Shown one piece after another: positions 1 to 5,904 of a stretch of 5,904 nt of DNA. Numbering within the stretch: the stretch's first letter is position 1; each line of letters begins with the position of its first letter. A program made the position numbers and the translations under genes. Where the stretch lies: assembly GCA_028707015.1 (NCBI GenBank), contig JAQTVP010000102.1, forward strand, positions 1-5,904. The letters are read 5' to 3'. The notes under the pieces were generated by a model. It did not search any database. It was not told where the DNA came from and saw only the letters and a program-made list of their open reading frames with translations. Origin of the DNA: Dehalococcoidales bacterium (GTDB taxonomy: Bacteria; Chloroflexota; Dehalococcoidia; Dehalococcoidales; JAQTVP01).

Positions 1-221
1 GATCTGCACGCACTGTCTATCTTGTATCCGGAACTCATGACCTCATTGTATTAGTGGTAGCTAAAGCCTCACATGAAATAGCTGATTTTGTTTCGGGGAA
101 ACTTGCCTCTATTGACGGAGTACAAGAAACCGTTACCCAGTTTTTACTTAAGCGATATAAGGAAGATGGAGAGATTATAGAGGGCAAGGAAGAAGTTAGA
201 CGACAACCATTAACACTATAA
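1..221 (+). CDS. Lrp/AsnC family regulator, C-terminal ligand-binding domain (5' truncated by window)
   Basis: The reading frame is open from position 3 and ends at TAA 219-221, giving 72 residues; the N-terminal part lies outside the window. The visible part reads like the RAM/AsnC effector-binding domain of Lrp-type proteins: a beta strand (VYLVSG), the conserved turn THDLIVLV, an amphipathic helix (HEIADFVSGKLASIDGV), then QETVTQFLLKRYKEDG, which matches the family pattern 'GV..t.T..vlk.yK..G'. In this family the domain binds amino acids and mediates oligomerisation; the DNA-binding helix-turn-helix would be upstream. A short charged tail ends the protein. The aminotransferase gene follows 54 bp downstream on the same strand, so the regulator plausibly controls it or is co-transcribed with it (inference). 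Free-standing RAM-domain proteins without a DNA-binding part also exist and cannot be excluded from this fragment. Confidence 0.85.
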   Translation, partial: SARTVYLVSGTHDLIVLVVAKASHEIADFVSGKLASIDGVQETVTQFLLKRYKEDGEIIEGKEEVRRQPLTL

Positions 222-275
222 ATATAATCTCAATTTAAAATTATAGAACTACATGGCACTTACGGAGAATATATT

Positions 276-1469
276 ATGTCTAGTAAAGGCAAGAGTCAAC
301 ACAAGAAACACCTTATTTCAAAAAGAACAAGTTTAATATCCCCTTCGGGGATAAGGAAATTTTTTGATTTATTAGCGTCTATTGACGGAGTTATTTCACT
401 GGGAGTTGGTGAACCTGATTATGCTACTCCGTGGCATATTTGCGAAGCCGCCATAAAATCTCTCGAAAAAGGCTATACCATGTATACTTCTAATCATGGA
501 ATGCTTGAATTGCGCCAAGAACTATCTAAATATTTAAGGGATAGTTATGAGCTTGATTATGATCCGGATACCGAGCTTCTAATTACAGTTGGCGTTAGTG
601 AAGCTTTGGATTTAGCAATGAGAGCTACACTGGATTTTGGTGACGAAGTTATTATGCCTGATCCTTGTTATGTAGCTTATGCCCCTTGCGTTATTATGGC
701 TGGAGGAACGCCAATTATGGTACCTGCCAACAGCGATAATAATTTCGAAATCAATGCTGCTGATATAGAAAAGAAAATTAATGCTCGTACTAAGGCAATT
801 CTGATTGGTTACCCAGCTAATCCTACTGGTGCCGTAATGAGCAAAGAGAAACTAACACAAATAGCAGAAGTCGCCCTGCGGCATAATCTACTAGTAATAT
901 CTGATGAGATTTATGCTAAGTTGGTCTATGGTGTAGAACATACCTGCTTTGCAAAATTACCGGAAATGCGAGAAAATACTATTCTTTTAGGTGGTTTTTC
1001 AAAAGCATATGCTATGACTGGCTGGCGGATTGGTTATGCGGCAGCTCCCAAAGAACTTATTAAAGCTATGACCAAAATACATCAATATACTATAATGTGT
1101 GCTCCGACAATGGCACAGGTAGCAGCCCTTGAAGCATTAAAATCTGAAAAAGATACCACTGCTGATATGGTCGAAGACTATAACCGGCGACGTTTAGTAA
1201 TAGTAAAAGGCTTAAATGATATTGGGTTAACCTGTTTTGAGCCCCACGGTGCATTTTATGCTTTTCCATCAATAAAATGTACCGGCATGACCTCAGAAGA
1301 ATTTGCTGAAAAACTTCTCGTTGAAGAAAAGGTAGCAGTTGTTCCAGGATCAGCTTTTGGTGAACATGGAGAAGGTTTTGTGCGTTGCTGCTATGCTACA
1401 TCTTTAGTTGAGATTGAGGAAGCATTAACCAGAATGAAACGCTTTGTATCTAAGCATAAAATAAATTAA
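276..1469 (+). CDS. PLP-dependent class I/II aminotransferase (aspartate/aromatic aminotransferase-like)
   Basis: A complete 397-residue fold-type I aminotransferase, the normal length for the AspAT subgroup I-gamma family; it is a cytoplasmic enzyme moving amino groups between amino acids and 2-oxo acids. Visible landmarks in order: PSGIRKFF (23-30), GEPDYATP (45-52), cofactor-binding GVSEAL (106-111), YPANPTG with Asn182 (179-185), DEIY with Asp210 and Tyr213, SKAYAMTGWRIGY (242-254) with the Schiff-base Lys243 and phosphate-binding Arg251, and FVRCCYA (368-374) with Arg370 expected to hold the substrate carboxylate. All key catalytic residues are present. The ATG at 276 is preceded by CGGAG (263-267) with 8 bases of spacing, which supports this start, although it leaves a lysine-rich stretch of about 12 residues before the usual family N-terminus. 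The exact substrate cannot be read from the sequence; aspartate, aromatic amino acids or alanine are all possible. The neighbouring Lrp-type gene suggests amino-acid-responsive control (inference). Confidence 0.93.
   Translation: MSSKGKSQHKKHLISKRTSLISPSGIRKFFDLLASIDGVISLGVGEPDYATPWHICEAAIKSLEKGYTMYTSNHGMLELRQELSKYLRDSYELDYDPDTELLITVGVSEALDLAMRATLDFGDEVIMPDPCYVAYAPCVIMAGGTPIMVPANSDNNFEINAADIEKKINARTKAILIGYPANPTGAVMSKEKLTQIAEVALRHNLLVISDEIYAKLVYGVEHTCFAKLPEMRENTILLGGFSKAYAMTGWRIGYAAAPKELIKAMTKIHQYTIMCAPTMAQVAALEALKSEKDTTADMVEDYNRRRLVIVKGLNDIGLTCFEPHGAFYAFPSIKCTGMTSEEFAEKLLVEEKVAVVPGSAFGEHGEGFVRCCYATSLVEIEEALTRMKRFVSKHKIN
337..365 (+). other. Hairpin followed by T-run inside the aminotransferase coding start
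   Basis: A perfect 7 bp inverted repeat, TATCCCC (337-343) and GGGGATA (347-353), encloses a TTC loop. Six T residues follow at 360-365 after a six-base spacer. An outer arm CCTTAT (311-316) can pair with ATAAGG (351-356) as an alternative or stacked stem. The hairpin codes for residues ISPSGI of a conserved motif, so protein constraint could explain much of it. It resembles a weak attenuator, but the spacer before the T-run is too long for a standard terminator. Confidence 0.3.
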
Positions 1470-1483
1470 CTCTACGTAATTAT

Positions 1484-2458
1484 TTATTTAAGTCCCATTT
1501 TCTGCTTAACCTCAGCCAGAGTTTCCCGAGCAATAATCTGCGCCCGCTGAGCCCCTTCAGAAAGAATATTTTTTATGTACTCAGGTTTTGCTGCTAAAAT
1601 TGCGCGCCTTTCCCGGAATTCTTTTAGAGTTGTATTTATCTCCTGTGCCAGCAATTTTTTACAGGCGACACAACCAATTTCAGCAGAGCGGCATTCTTGA
1701 GCTATTTCCGCTATTTTTCCCGGATTAAAATAACGGTGTAATTGATAAACATTACATATTTCAGGATGCCCGGGATCCGTGCGATATTGCCGAGCAGGAT
1801 CAGTAACCGCAGTCATCACCCGTTTTTTTGTTTCTTCATTAGAGAGAGCGATCTCAATATCATTACCTATAGATTTGCTCATCTTGTCTTTTCCGTCAAG
1901 ACCAACTACTAATGGGAATGAAGTTAGCTTGGCTTCTGGTTCAGGAAAAGTATCGCCGAATATATTATTAAAACGTCTTACTATTTCTCTGGCTAACTCA
2001 ATATGAGGCAATTGATCTTCACCAACAGGAACAGCATTAGCTTTATAGAGCACAATGTCCGCTGTCTGCAACACAGGATATCCCACCAATCCATAGTTCA
2101 CATTATGCGGTTGCAATTTTACCTTATCTTTAAAAGTAGGTACTCGTAAAAGCCAGCTAAGCGGAGTGACCATACTGAGTAGAGTATGTAGCTGCATCAC
2201 TTCCGGAACATGAGACTGAACAAAAATAATACTTTTATCCGGATTAATGCCAGCAGCCAGCCAGTCTAGTGTCATTTCATAAATATTACTCTGTATTGAT
2301 CCAGTATCTTCAAGTGTAGTTAAGGCATGAATATCAACAACACAATAAATACACTTATATTCCTCTTGAAGCTTTACCCAATTCTGTAAAGCTCCTAAAT
2401 AATTACCAAGATGTAACCGTCCAGTGGGACGAGCTCCAGAGAAGATACGTTGCTTCAC
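1484..2458 (-). CDS. trpS: Tryptophanyl-tRNA synthetase, [4Fe-4S] motif type
   Basis: A complete 324-residue class Ic synthetase that charges tRNA-Trp with tryptophan in the cytoplasm. The Rossmann-fold signature appears at residues 7-19 (SGARPTGRLHLGN, with HLGN as the HIGH motif), the tryptophan pocket segment at 126-138 (GYPVLQTADIVLY, Asp134 being the expected indole contact), VGEDQ at 145-149, and the ATP-handling loop DKMSKS at 191-196. Length and motif order are typical of bacterial TrpRS. In the anticodon-binding C-terminal part, Cys235, Cys256, Cys263 and Cys266 are spaced C-x20-C-x6-C-x2-C, close to the C-x22-C-x6-C-x2-C cluster ligands described for Thermotoga maritima TrpRS. The start is GTG at 2458, preceded by AGGGGG (2475-2470) with 11 bases of spacing; no better start is in frame nearby. 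The gene lies 108 bp downstream of argS on the same strand and converges on the aminotransferase. Confidence 0.97.
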   Translation of the reverse strand: MKQRIFSGARPTGRLHLGNYLGALQNWVKLQEEYKCIYCVVDIHALTTLEDTGSIQSNIYEMTLDWLAAGINPDKSIIFVQSHVPEVMQLHTLLSMVTPLSWLLRVPTFKDKVKLQPHNVNYGLVGYPVLQTADIVLYKANAVPVGEDQLPHIELAREIVRRFNNIFGDTFPEPEAKLTSFPLVVGLDGKDKMSKSIGNDIEIALSNEETKKRVMTAVTDPARQYRTDPGHPEICNVYQLHRYFNPGKIAEIAQECRSAEIGCVACKKLLAQEINTTLKEFRERRAILAAKPEYIKNILSEGAQRAQIIARETLAEVKQKMGLK

Positions 2459-2469
2459 AATATTTATTT

Positions 2470-2475
2470 CCCCCT
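2470..2475 (-). promoter_or_regulatory. Shine-Dalgarno site of trpS
   Basis: AGGGGG on the minus strand, 11 bases ahead of the GTG at 2458. The spacing is slightly long, but it is the only purine-rich site near the start and supports the GTG as the initiation codon. Confidence 0.6.
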
Positions 2476-2482
2476 GATCCAG

Positions 2483-2511
2483 ATTATATTATTACATAGC
2501 GTACATTTAAG
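2483..2511 (-). promoter_or_regulatory. Candidate trpS promoter
   Basis: On the minus strand a perfect TATAAT (2488-2483) lies 17 bases downstream of CTTAAA (2511-2506), which matches the -35 consensus at only three of six positions. Transcription would begin near 2476, right at the ribosome-binding site, giving a leader of about 18 bases. AT-rich background makes chance TATAAT hexamers common, so this is only a candidate. Confidence 0.3.
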
Positions 2512-2529
2512 TTTTTCATAGTATGTAAT
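2491..2529. repeat. Inverted repeat with 8 bp arms upstream of trpS
   Basis: ATTACATA (2491-2498) and TATGTAAT (2522-2529) are exact inverted copies separated by 23 bp. Their centres are 31 bp apart, close to three helical turns. A further TACAT (2502-2506) lies between them. The arms bracket the putative -35 element of trpS, so this could be an operator pair; it could equally be a weak RNA stem or chance in AT-rich DNA. No T-box or trp-leader-like structure is visible in this 108 bp gap. Confidence 0.3.
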
Positions 2530-2566
2530 GCTATTGTTGGTGTTAGAAAATTGGGATAAGCACAAT

Positions 2567-4210
2567 TTACATTTTATCCGGTGCTGCCATTCCCATAAGT
2601 TTAAGCGTTCTCGCCAGTACTATTTGAGCTGCCTTTACCAGTTTAAGACGAGCTTTACTTAATGTTTCATCATCTTGAGAAACAACACGGCACTGCTTAT
2701 AGAAACTATGAAATACAGTTGCCAGTTCTTGAGCATAATAAGTTAGATGGTGAGGTTCCAGAGTATTAACTATTATTTCTATTATTTCAGGTAGAAGCAG
2801 CATTTTTCGTATTAAATTGAGTTCAGGATCAGTCATCAGCAATGAAACATCGCCATCAGTATAATCAATTCCTCTTTCCTGAGCCAAATGCAGAATACTG
2901 GCAATACGAGCATGGGCATACTGCACATAGTAAACAGGGTTATCGGCAGATTCTTTTTTAGCCAGTTCCAAATCAAAATCCATCTGACTATCAGCCGTGC
3001 GGGATAAGAAAAAGAAGCGACAGGCATCAGCACCAACTTCATCGATTACTTCGCGCAGCGTAATGATATCACCACTGCGCTTGGAAACACGCACCAGCTC
3101 ATCACCACGACGTAAGGTAACCATTTGTGAGATTATCACAATCAAACGATCAGGAGAAATACCCAGAGCCCCAAGCACTGCTTTCATCCGAGAGATATGG
3201 CCCTGATGGTCAGCTCCCCAGATATCAATTACCCGGTTAAACTGACGCTCTAAAAATTTATTATAATGATATGCAATATCGGTAGCAAAATAGGTTGGGG
3301 TACCATCCCCACGCACCACCACATTATCTTTATCTTCACCAAGGGCAGTAGATACAAACCAGACAGCATCTTCTCTCTCAGCGATATAACCATCCTTACG
3401 CAGTAGAGACATTACTTTATCATATTGTCCATTATCGTAAAGACTCTGCTCACTGAACCAGACATCAAATTTAAATTTTAATAGCTCCAAGTCTTGTTTA
3501 ATTGAATTAAGCATAACATTCAGGCCGATCTTACCTATATTGGATATGGCCTCAGTTTCTGGTTGAGAAAGATATTTATTTCCTTCTTTAGCTATGATAT
3601 CTTTTGCCAAATCAATCATATAATCACCAAGATATCCATCAGCAGGCATTTCGGTATCTATATACAGGCATTGCTGATAACGGGCATAAAGTGAACGGCA
3701 AAAAACACTAACCTGATTACCTGCATCATTTATATAATATTCCTGTTCTACATCATATCCGGCAGCAGCCAATACATTGGCTAAAGTGCTTCCAAGAATA
3801 GCTCCCCTACCGTGCCCTACATGTAACGGGCCAGTGGGATTAACGCTAACAAATTCTATTTGCACCCGGCTGCCCTGCCCCACATTTATATCCCCATAGT
3901 TATTACCAGCCTTCAGAATAGAATTTGTTTGTTCGCTTAACCAGTTACTATTTATTTTAAAATTAATAAATCCGGGCTGTGCCACAGTCACATTTTCAAT
4001 CTCATTGTGTAGAACAAGCAAATTTACCAGATCATTAGCTAAATTAAGCGGGTTAGTTCCAACTGCACGGGCTAATTTCAAAGGAAAACTAGAAGCAAAA
4101 TCGCCGTGTTCCGGATTTTGCGGACGCTCTATAGTTACCTCAGGCAATGTAACTGCTGGTATCTTACCGGCTTGCTGAGCTTCGCCAATAGCTTGCATCA
4201 GCATTTGCAC
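2567..4210 (-). CDS. argS: Arginyl-tRNA synthetase
   Basis: A class I synthetase charging tRNA-Arg, 547 residues if begun at the GTG at 4210. In order: the N-terminal additional domain that recognises the tRNA elbow (about 1-90, with ERPQNPEHGDFAS at 28-40), the catalytic core with NPTGPLHVGHGRGA (124-137, HVGH as the HIGH motif), YYINDAGNQ (158-166), VVRGDGTPTYFATDIAYH (298-315), WGADHQGH (331-338), a degenerate KMSKS loop RVSKRSG (374-380), then the DALR anticodon-binding domain (about 425-547) containing YVQYAHARI and the conserved end LKLMGMAAPDKM. It is essential, cytoplasmic and full length. The start is uncertain: the GTG, and ATG codons at residues 3 and 5, lack a good ribosome-binding site, whereas AAGGAG (4254-4249) sits 8 bases ahead of an in-frame ACG at 4240. 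Beginning there would add ten residues (557 total) and complete the first helix expected in the family. An in-frame TAA just upstream of 4251 closes the frame. Confidence 0.97.
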   Translation of the reverse strand: MQMLMQAIGEAQQAGKIPAVTLPEVTIERPQNPEHGDFASSFPLKLARAVGTNPLNLANDLVNLLVLHNEIENVTVAQPGFINFKINSNWLSEQTNSILKAGNNYGDINVGQGSRVQIEFVSVNPTGPLHVGHGRGAILGSTLANVLAAAGYDVEQEYYINDAGNQVSVFCRSLYARYQQCLYIDTEMPADGYLGDYMIDLAKDIIAKEGNKYLSQPETEAISNIGKIGLNVMLNSIKQDLELLKFKFDVWFSEQSLYDNGQYDKVMSLLRKDGYIAEREDAVWFVSTALGEDKDNVVVRGDGTPTYFATDIAYHYNKFLERQFNRVIDIWGADHQGHISRMKAVLGALGISPDRLIVIISQMVTLRRGDELVRVSKRSGDIITLREVIDEVGADACRFFFLSRTADSQMDFDLELAKKESADNPVYYVQYAHARIASILHLAQERGIDYTDGDVSLLMTDPELNLIRKMLLLPEIIEIIVNTLEPHHLTYYAQELATVFHSFYKQCRVVSQDDETLSKARLKLVKAAQIVLARTLKLMGMAAPDKM

Positions 4211-4248
4211 AATTCTCTGTTTAAGTTCTAATCTCTCCGTTTTTCTAT

Positions 4249-4254
4249 CTCCTT
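4249..4254 (-). promoter_or_regulatory. Strong Shine-Dalgarno upstream of argS
   Basis: AAGGAG on the minus strand, a near-perfect ribosome-binding site. It is 38 bases from the GTG at 4210, too far to serve it directly, but only 8 bases from an in-frame ACG (4240-4238). No ATG, GTG or TTG in any frame lies within normal reach of it. Confidence 0.6.
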
Positions 4255-4263
4255 AACGCAAAA

Positions 4264-4272
4264 ATTATAACA
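4264..4272 (-). promoter_or_regulatory. Candidate argS promoter (extended -10)
   Basis: On the minus strand TGTTATAAT (4272-4264) combines a perfect TATAAT with the TGn extension, which can compensate for a poor -35; no convincing -35 hexamer is found 15-19 bases upstream. Transcription would start near 4257, a few bases before AAGGAG, giving a leader of about 17 bases to the ACG or about 47 to the GTG. Confidence 0.42.
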
Positions 4273-4276
4273 CAAT

Positions 4277-4323
4277 AGTGGTCAGATTAGATAGTCTTAT
4301 TCATATATATATCTAGCTCCACT
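4277..4323 (-). other. Composite stem over the recG stop (weak terminator candidate)
   Basis: On the minus strand AGTGG (4323-4319) pairs with CCACT (4281-4277), and nested inside it TAGATA (4315-4310, containing the recG TAG) pairs with TATCTA (4293-4288). The inner loop is 16 bases and contains most of the alternating AT tract at 4303-4312. The nearest T-run (4264-4260) is 12 bases after the stem, so this is not a standard intrinsic terminator. Confidence 0.22.
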
Positions 4324-5904
4324 CATTATCTTCTTTAGACCATACCCGGGATAATTCTTTTACCAGAAGCTGATGATCAATTCTTTTTAATTCGGAATCG
4401 ATCTGGAATAGTCTTATCGCTTCACGACGAGCCAACTCAAGTAGAGCTACATCAGAAATCTTAGCCATTCGAAGATCAGGAATTCCACTCTGACGAGTAC
4501 CGAAAAATTCTCCGGGACCACGCATCCTCAGGTCTTCCTCAGCTAATTTGAAACCGTCATTAGTTTTTTCAATAATATCCAAACGTTCTTTTCCAATCTC
4601 TGAAGGATTCTGGGCTAACAGCATACAGTAGCTTTGTTCCATTCCCCGTCCAACTCTACCACGAAACTGATGCAACTGTGATAAACCAAAACGCTCCGCA
4701 CTTTCTACCATCATTACTGTAGCATTAGGCACATCAATGCCAACTTCTACTACTGAGGTTGATACCAGAATATCTATATCTCCATTATGGAATTGTTGCA
4801 TTACGTTATCTTTTTCTTCTGCCGACATACGGCCGTGAAGCAAACCTAGTTTCCTATCAGGGAATATGTATTTTGACAACTTATCATATTCTACTATTGC
4901 TGCTTTGGCTTGAATGGTCTCCGATTCTTCAACAAGGGGACAAATAATAAATGCTTGGCGCCCACTGTTTACCTGGCGCCTAATAAAGGCATAAGCACTT
5001 TCTCTCTGCTCTGGTTTAAGCCACCTGGTTTTTATTTCCTGCCGTCCCAGCGGCAGCTCGTCTATCACCGATAAATCAAGGTCTCCGTATAAAGCCAATG
5101 CAAGACTACGCGGTATCGGAGTAGCTGTCATCACCAGTATATGAGGGTTAAACCCCTTTTGCCTTAATACAGACCGCTGGGAAACTCCAAAGCGGTGCTG
5201 CTCATCCACAATAGCTAATCCTAACTGTTTGAACGACAGGTCTTTTTGAATGAGTGCGTGGGTACCAATGATAATATCTACTTTTCCACTGGATATGTTC
5301 TGTTGTAGTTCCTTTTTTAGCGATTGATTAATATCACCAATTAAAAGAGCTATGGTAACATCTCGGTCTAATATTCCGGAATAACTAAATATAAATTCGT
5401 TACCTTTTTCTGTTCCCATCACAGAGAATAAGTGCCTTAGGGTATTAAAATGCTGTTCGGACAGTATTTCGGTTGGTGCCATGAGAGCCCCCTGATATCC
5501 ATTAGCAACTGTCATTAGCAAGGCCCCTGCAGCAACTATGGTTTTACCACTACCCACTTCACCCTGCAACAACCGTGACATAGGTTGATTTTTTTGCAGA
5601 TCATCAAATAATTCTTTAAGCACTCTTTGTTGAGCCGAGGTTAATTCGAAAGGTAACGATTCTAAAAATGTCTTTACTACCGTCGTTTTAATATTGAAGG
5701 GATTCCCCGGCTGACTTTCTTGCCAGTCACGCTTTCTGCCCAGTACCCCTAGCTGAAGGAGAAACAGCTCATCAAAAGCCAGACGCAATCGTGCTCTATT
5801 TTTTATGTTTTCATCTTCGGGATAGTGTGCCTGGCTTATCGCCATCGGTAGTTCCAGTAAATTACAGCGTTTTAATATTTCCGGCGGTAAAAATTCTTTT
5901 ATCT
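4313..5904 (-). CDS. recG: ATP-dependent DNA helicase RecG (5' truncated by window)
   Basis: RecG is a superfamily 2 DNA translocase that reverses stalled forks and processes branched recombination intermediates. The frame stays open to the right edge: 19 further codons, including PPEILKRCNLLELP, precede the methionine at 5845, so that methionine is internal and not the start. 529 codons are visible; the missing N-terminus should hold the wedge (OB-fold) domain. Numbering from the Met at 5845: LTSAQ (68-72), Walker A GEVGSGKT (95-102), APTEIL (123-128), GTHAL (194-198), DEQH (214-217), TATPIPR (240-246), LLHGRMS (335-341), STSVVEVGIDVPNA (362-375), QFRGRVGRG (393-401), and the RecG-specific TRG region RMRGPGEFFGTRQSG (440-454) that couples ATP hydrolysis to translocation. 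All helicase motifs look intact. Between APTE and GTHA there are about 18 more residues than I recall for E. coli RecG. The stop is TAG, and argS follows on the same strand. Confidence 0.97.
   Translation of the reverse strand, partial: IKEFLPPEILKRCNLLELPMAISQAHYPEDENIKNRARLRLAFDELFLLQLGVLGRKRDWQESQPGNPFNIKTTVVKTFLESLPFELTSAQQRVLKELFDDLQKNQPMSRLLQGEVGSGKTIVAAGALLMTVANGYQGALMAPTEILSEQHFNTLRHLFSVMGTEKGNEFIFSYSGILDRDVTIALLIGDINQSLKKELQQNISSGKVDIIIGTHALIQKDLSFKQLGLAIVDEQHRFGVSQRSVLRQKGFNPHILVMTATPIPRSLALALYGDLDLSVIDELPLGRQEIKTRWLKPEQRESAYAFIRRQVNSGRQAFIICPLVEESETIQAKAAIVEYDKLSKYIFPDRKLGLLHGRMSAEEKDNVMQQFHNGDIDILVSTSVVEVGIDVPNATVMMVESAERFGLSQLHQFRGRVGRGMEQSYCMLLAQNPSEIGKERLDIIEKTNDGFKLAEEDLRMRGPGEFFGTRQSGIPDLRMAKISDVALLELARREAIRLFQIDSELKRIDHQLLVKELSRVWSKEDNEWS

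Noticed and set aside
223..228. TATAAT hexamer between the Lrp-type gene and the aminotransferase as a promoter
   Set aside because: No acceptable -35 hexamer lies 15-19 bases upstream, and the DNA is AT-rich enough for chance hexamers. Co-transcription with the upstream gene is equally likely.
1779..2006. 75-codon plus-strand open frame opposite trpS
   Set aside because: It lies wholly antisense within a clear trpS gene and its translation has no recognisable features; it is a shadow frame.
2531..2566. Possible argS terminator (ATTGT/ACAAT pairing downstream of the argS stop)
   Set aside because: Only a 5 bp AT-rich stem with a long loop and no T-run; too weak to call.
2997..3206. 69-codon plus-strand open frame opposite argS
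   Set aside because: It is antisense to the argS catalytic core, low in complexity and rich in K, R and S; a shadow frame.
4303..4312. Alternating AT tract after recG as a repeat element or origin-like site
   Set aside because: Only five AT units, with no DnaA boxes or other repeats nearby; ordinary intergenic composition.
4759..4947. 62-codon plus-strand open frame opposite recG
   Set aside because: It overlaps conserved helicase motifs of recG on the other strand and shows no independent coding signal.
5843..5845. ATG at 5845 as the recG start
   Set aside because: Nineteen in-frame codons upstream match the RecG linker sequence and the helicase lacks its N-terminal wedge domain from here, so the gene continues past the window edge.

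Overview
The window is an AT-rich (by eye roughly 40% G+C) bacterial chromosomal segment that is densely packed with housekeeping genes. It holds two complete aminoacyl-tRNA synthetase genes (trpS, argS), a complete PLP-dependent aminotransferase gene, and two genes cut by the window edges: the tail of an Lrp/AsnC-type regulator and most of recG. There is no mobile element, phage gene, CRISPR array, rRNA or tRNA. The lineage cannot be fixed from the sequence. The Lrp plus class I/II aminotransferase pair, the iron-sulfur type TrpRS and the style of the ArgRS suggest an anaerobe, and Dehalococcoidia-like Chloroflexota is a guess rather than a demonstrated assignment.

Layout: on the plus strand, positions 1-221 encode the C-terminal ligand-binding domain of the Lrp/AsnC regulator. 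A 54 bp gap follows, then the aminotransferase (276-1469). These two are probably co-transcribed, or at least functionally linked. The other genes read on the minus strand: recG (from beyond the right edge to 4313), argS (start region 4240-4210, end 2567) and trpS (2458-1484). The two gene blocks converge with only 14 bp between the aminotransferase stop and the trpS stop, and no clear terminator lies there. The recG-argS and argS-trpS gaps (about 70-100 and 108 bp) each carry a TATAAT hexamer just ahead of a strong Shine-Dalgarno sequence, so argS and trpS may each have their own promoter with a very short leader.

I see no undescribed system here. Four observations deserve a second look. First, the four cysteines in TrpRS have the spacing expected of the [4Fe-4S]-binding TrpRS group. 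Second, the best-placed start signal of argS points at an ACG codon rather than at ATG, GTG or TTG. Third, a perfect inverted repeat of 8 bp arms with three TACAT/ATGTA elements lies over the putative trpS promoter. Fourth, a strong hairpin followed by a T-run lies inside the first codons of the aminotransferase. In function, the synthetases charge Trp and Arg tRNAs, RecG remodels stalled forks and recombination intermediates, and the regulator-aminotransferase pair probably serves amino-acid metabolism.
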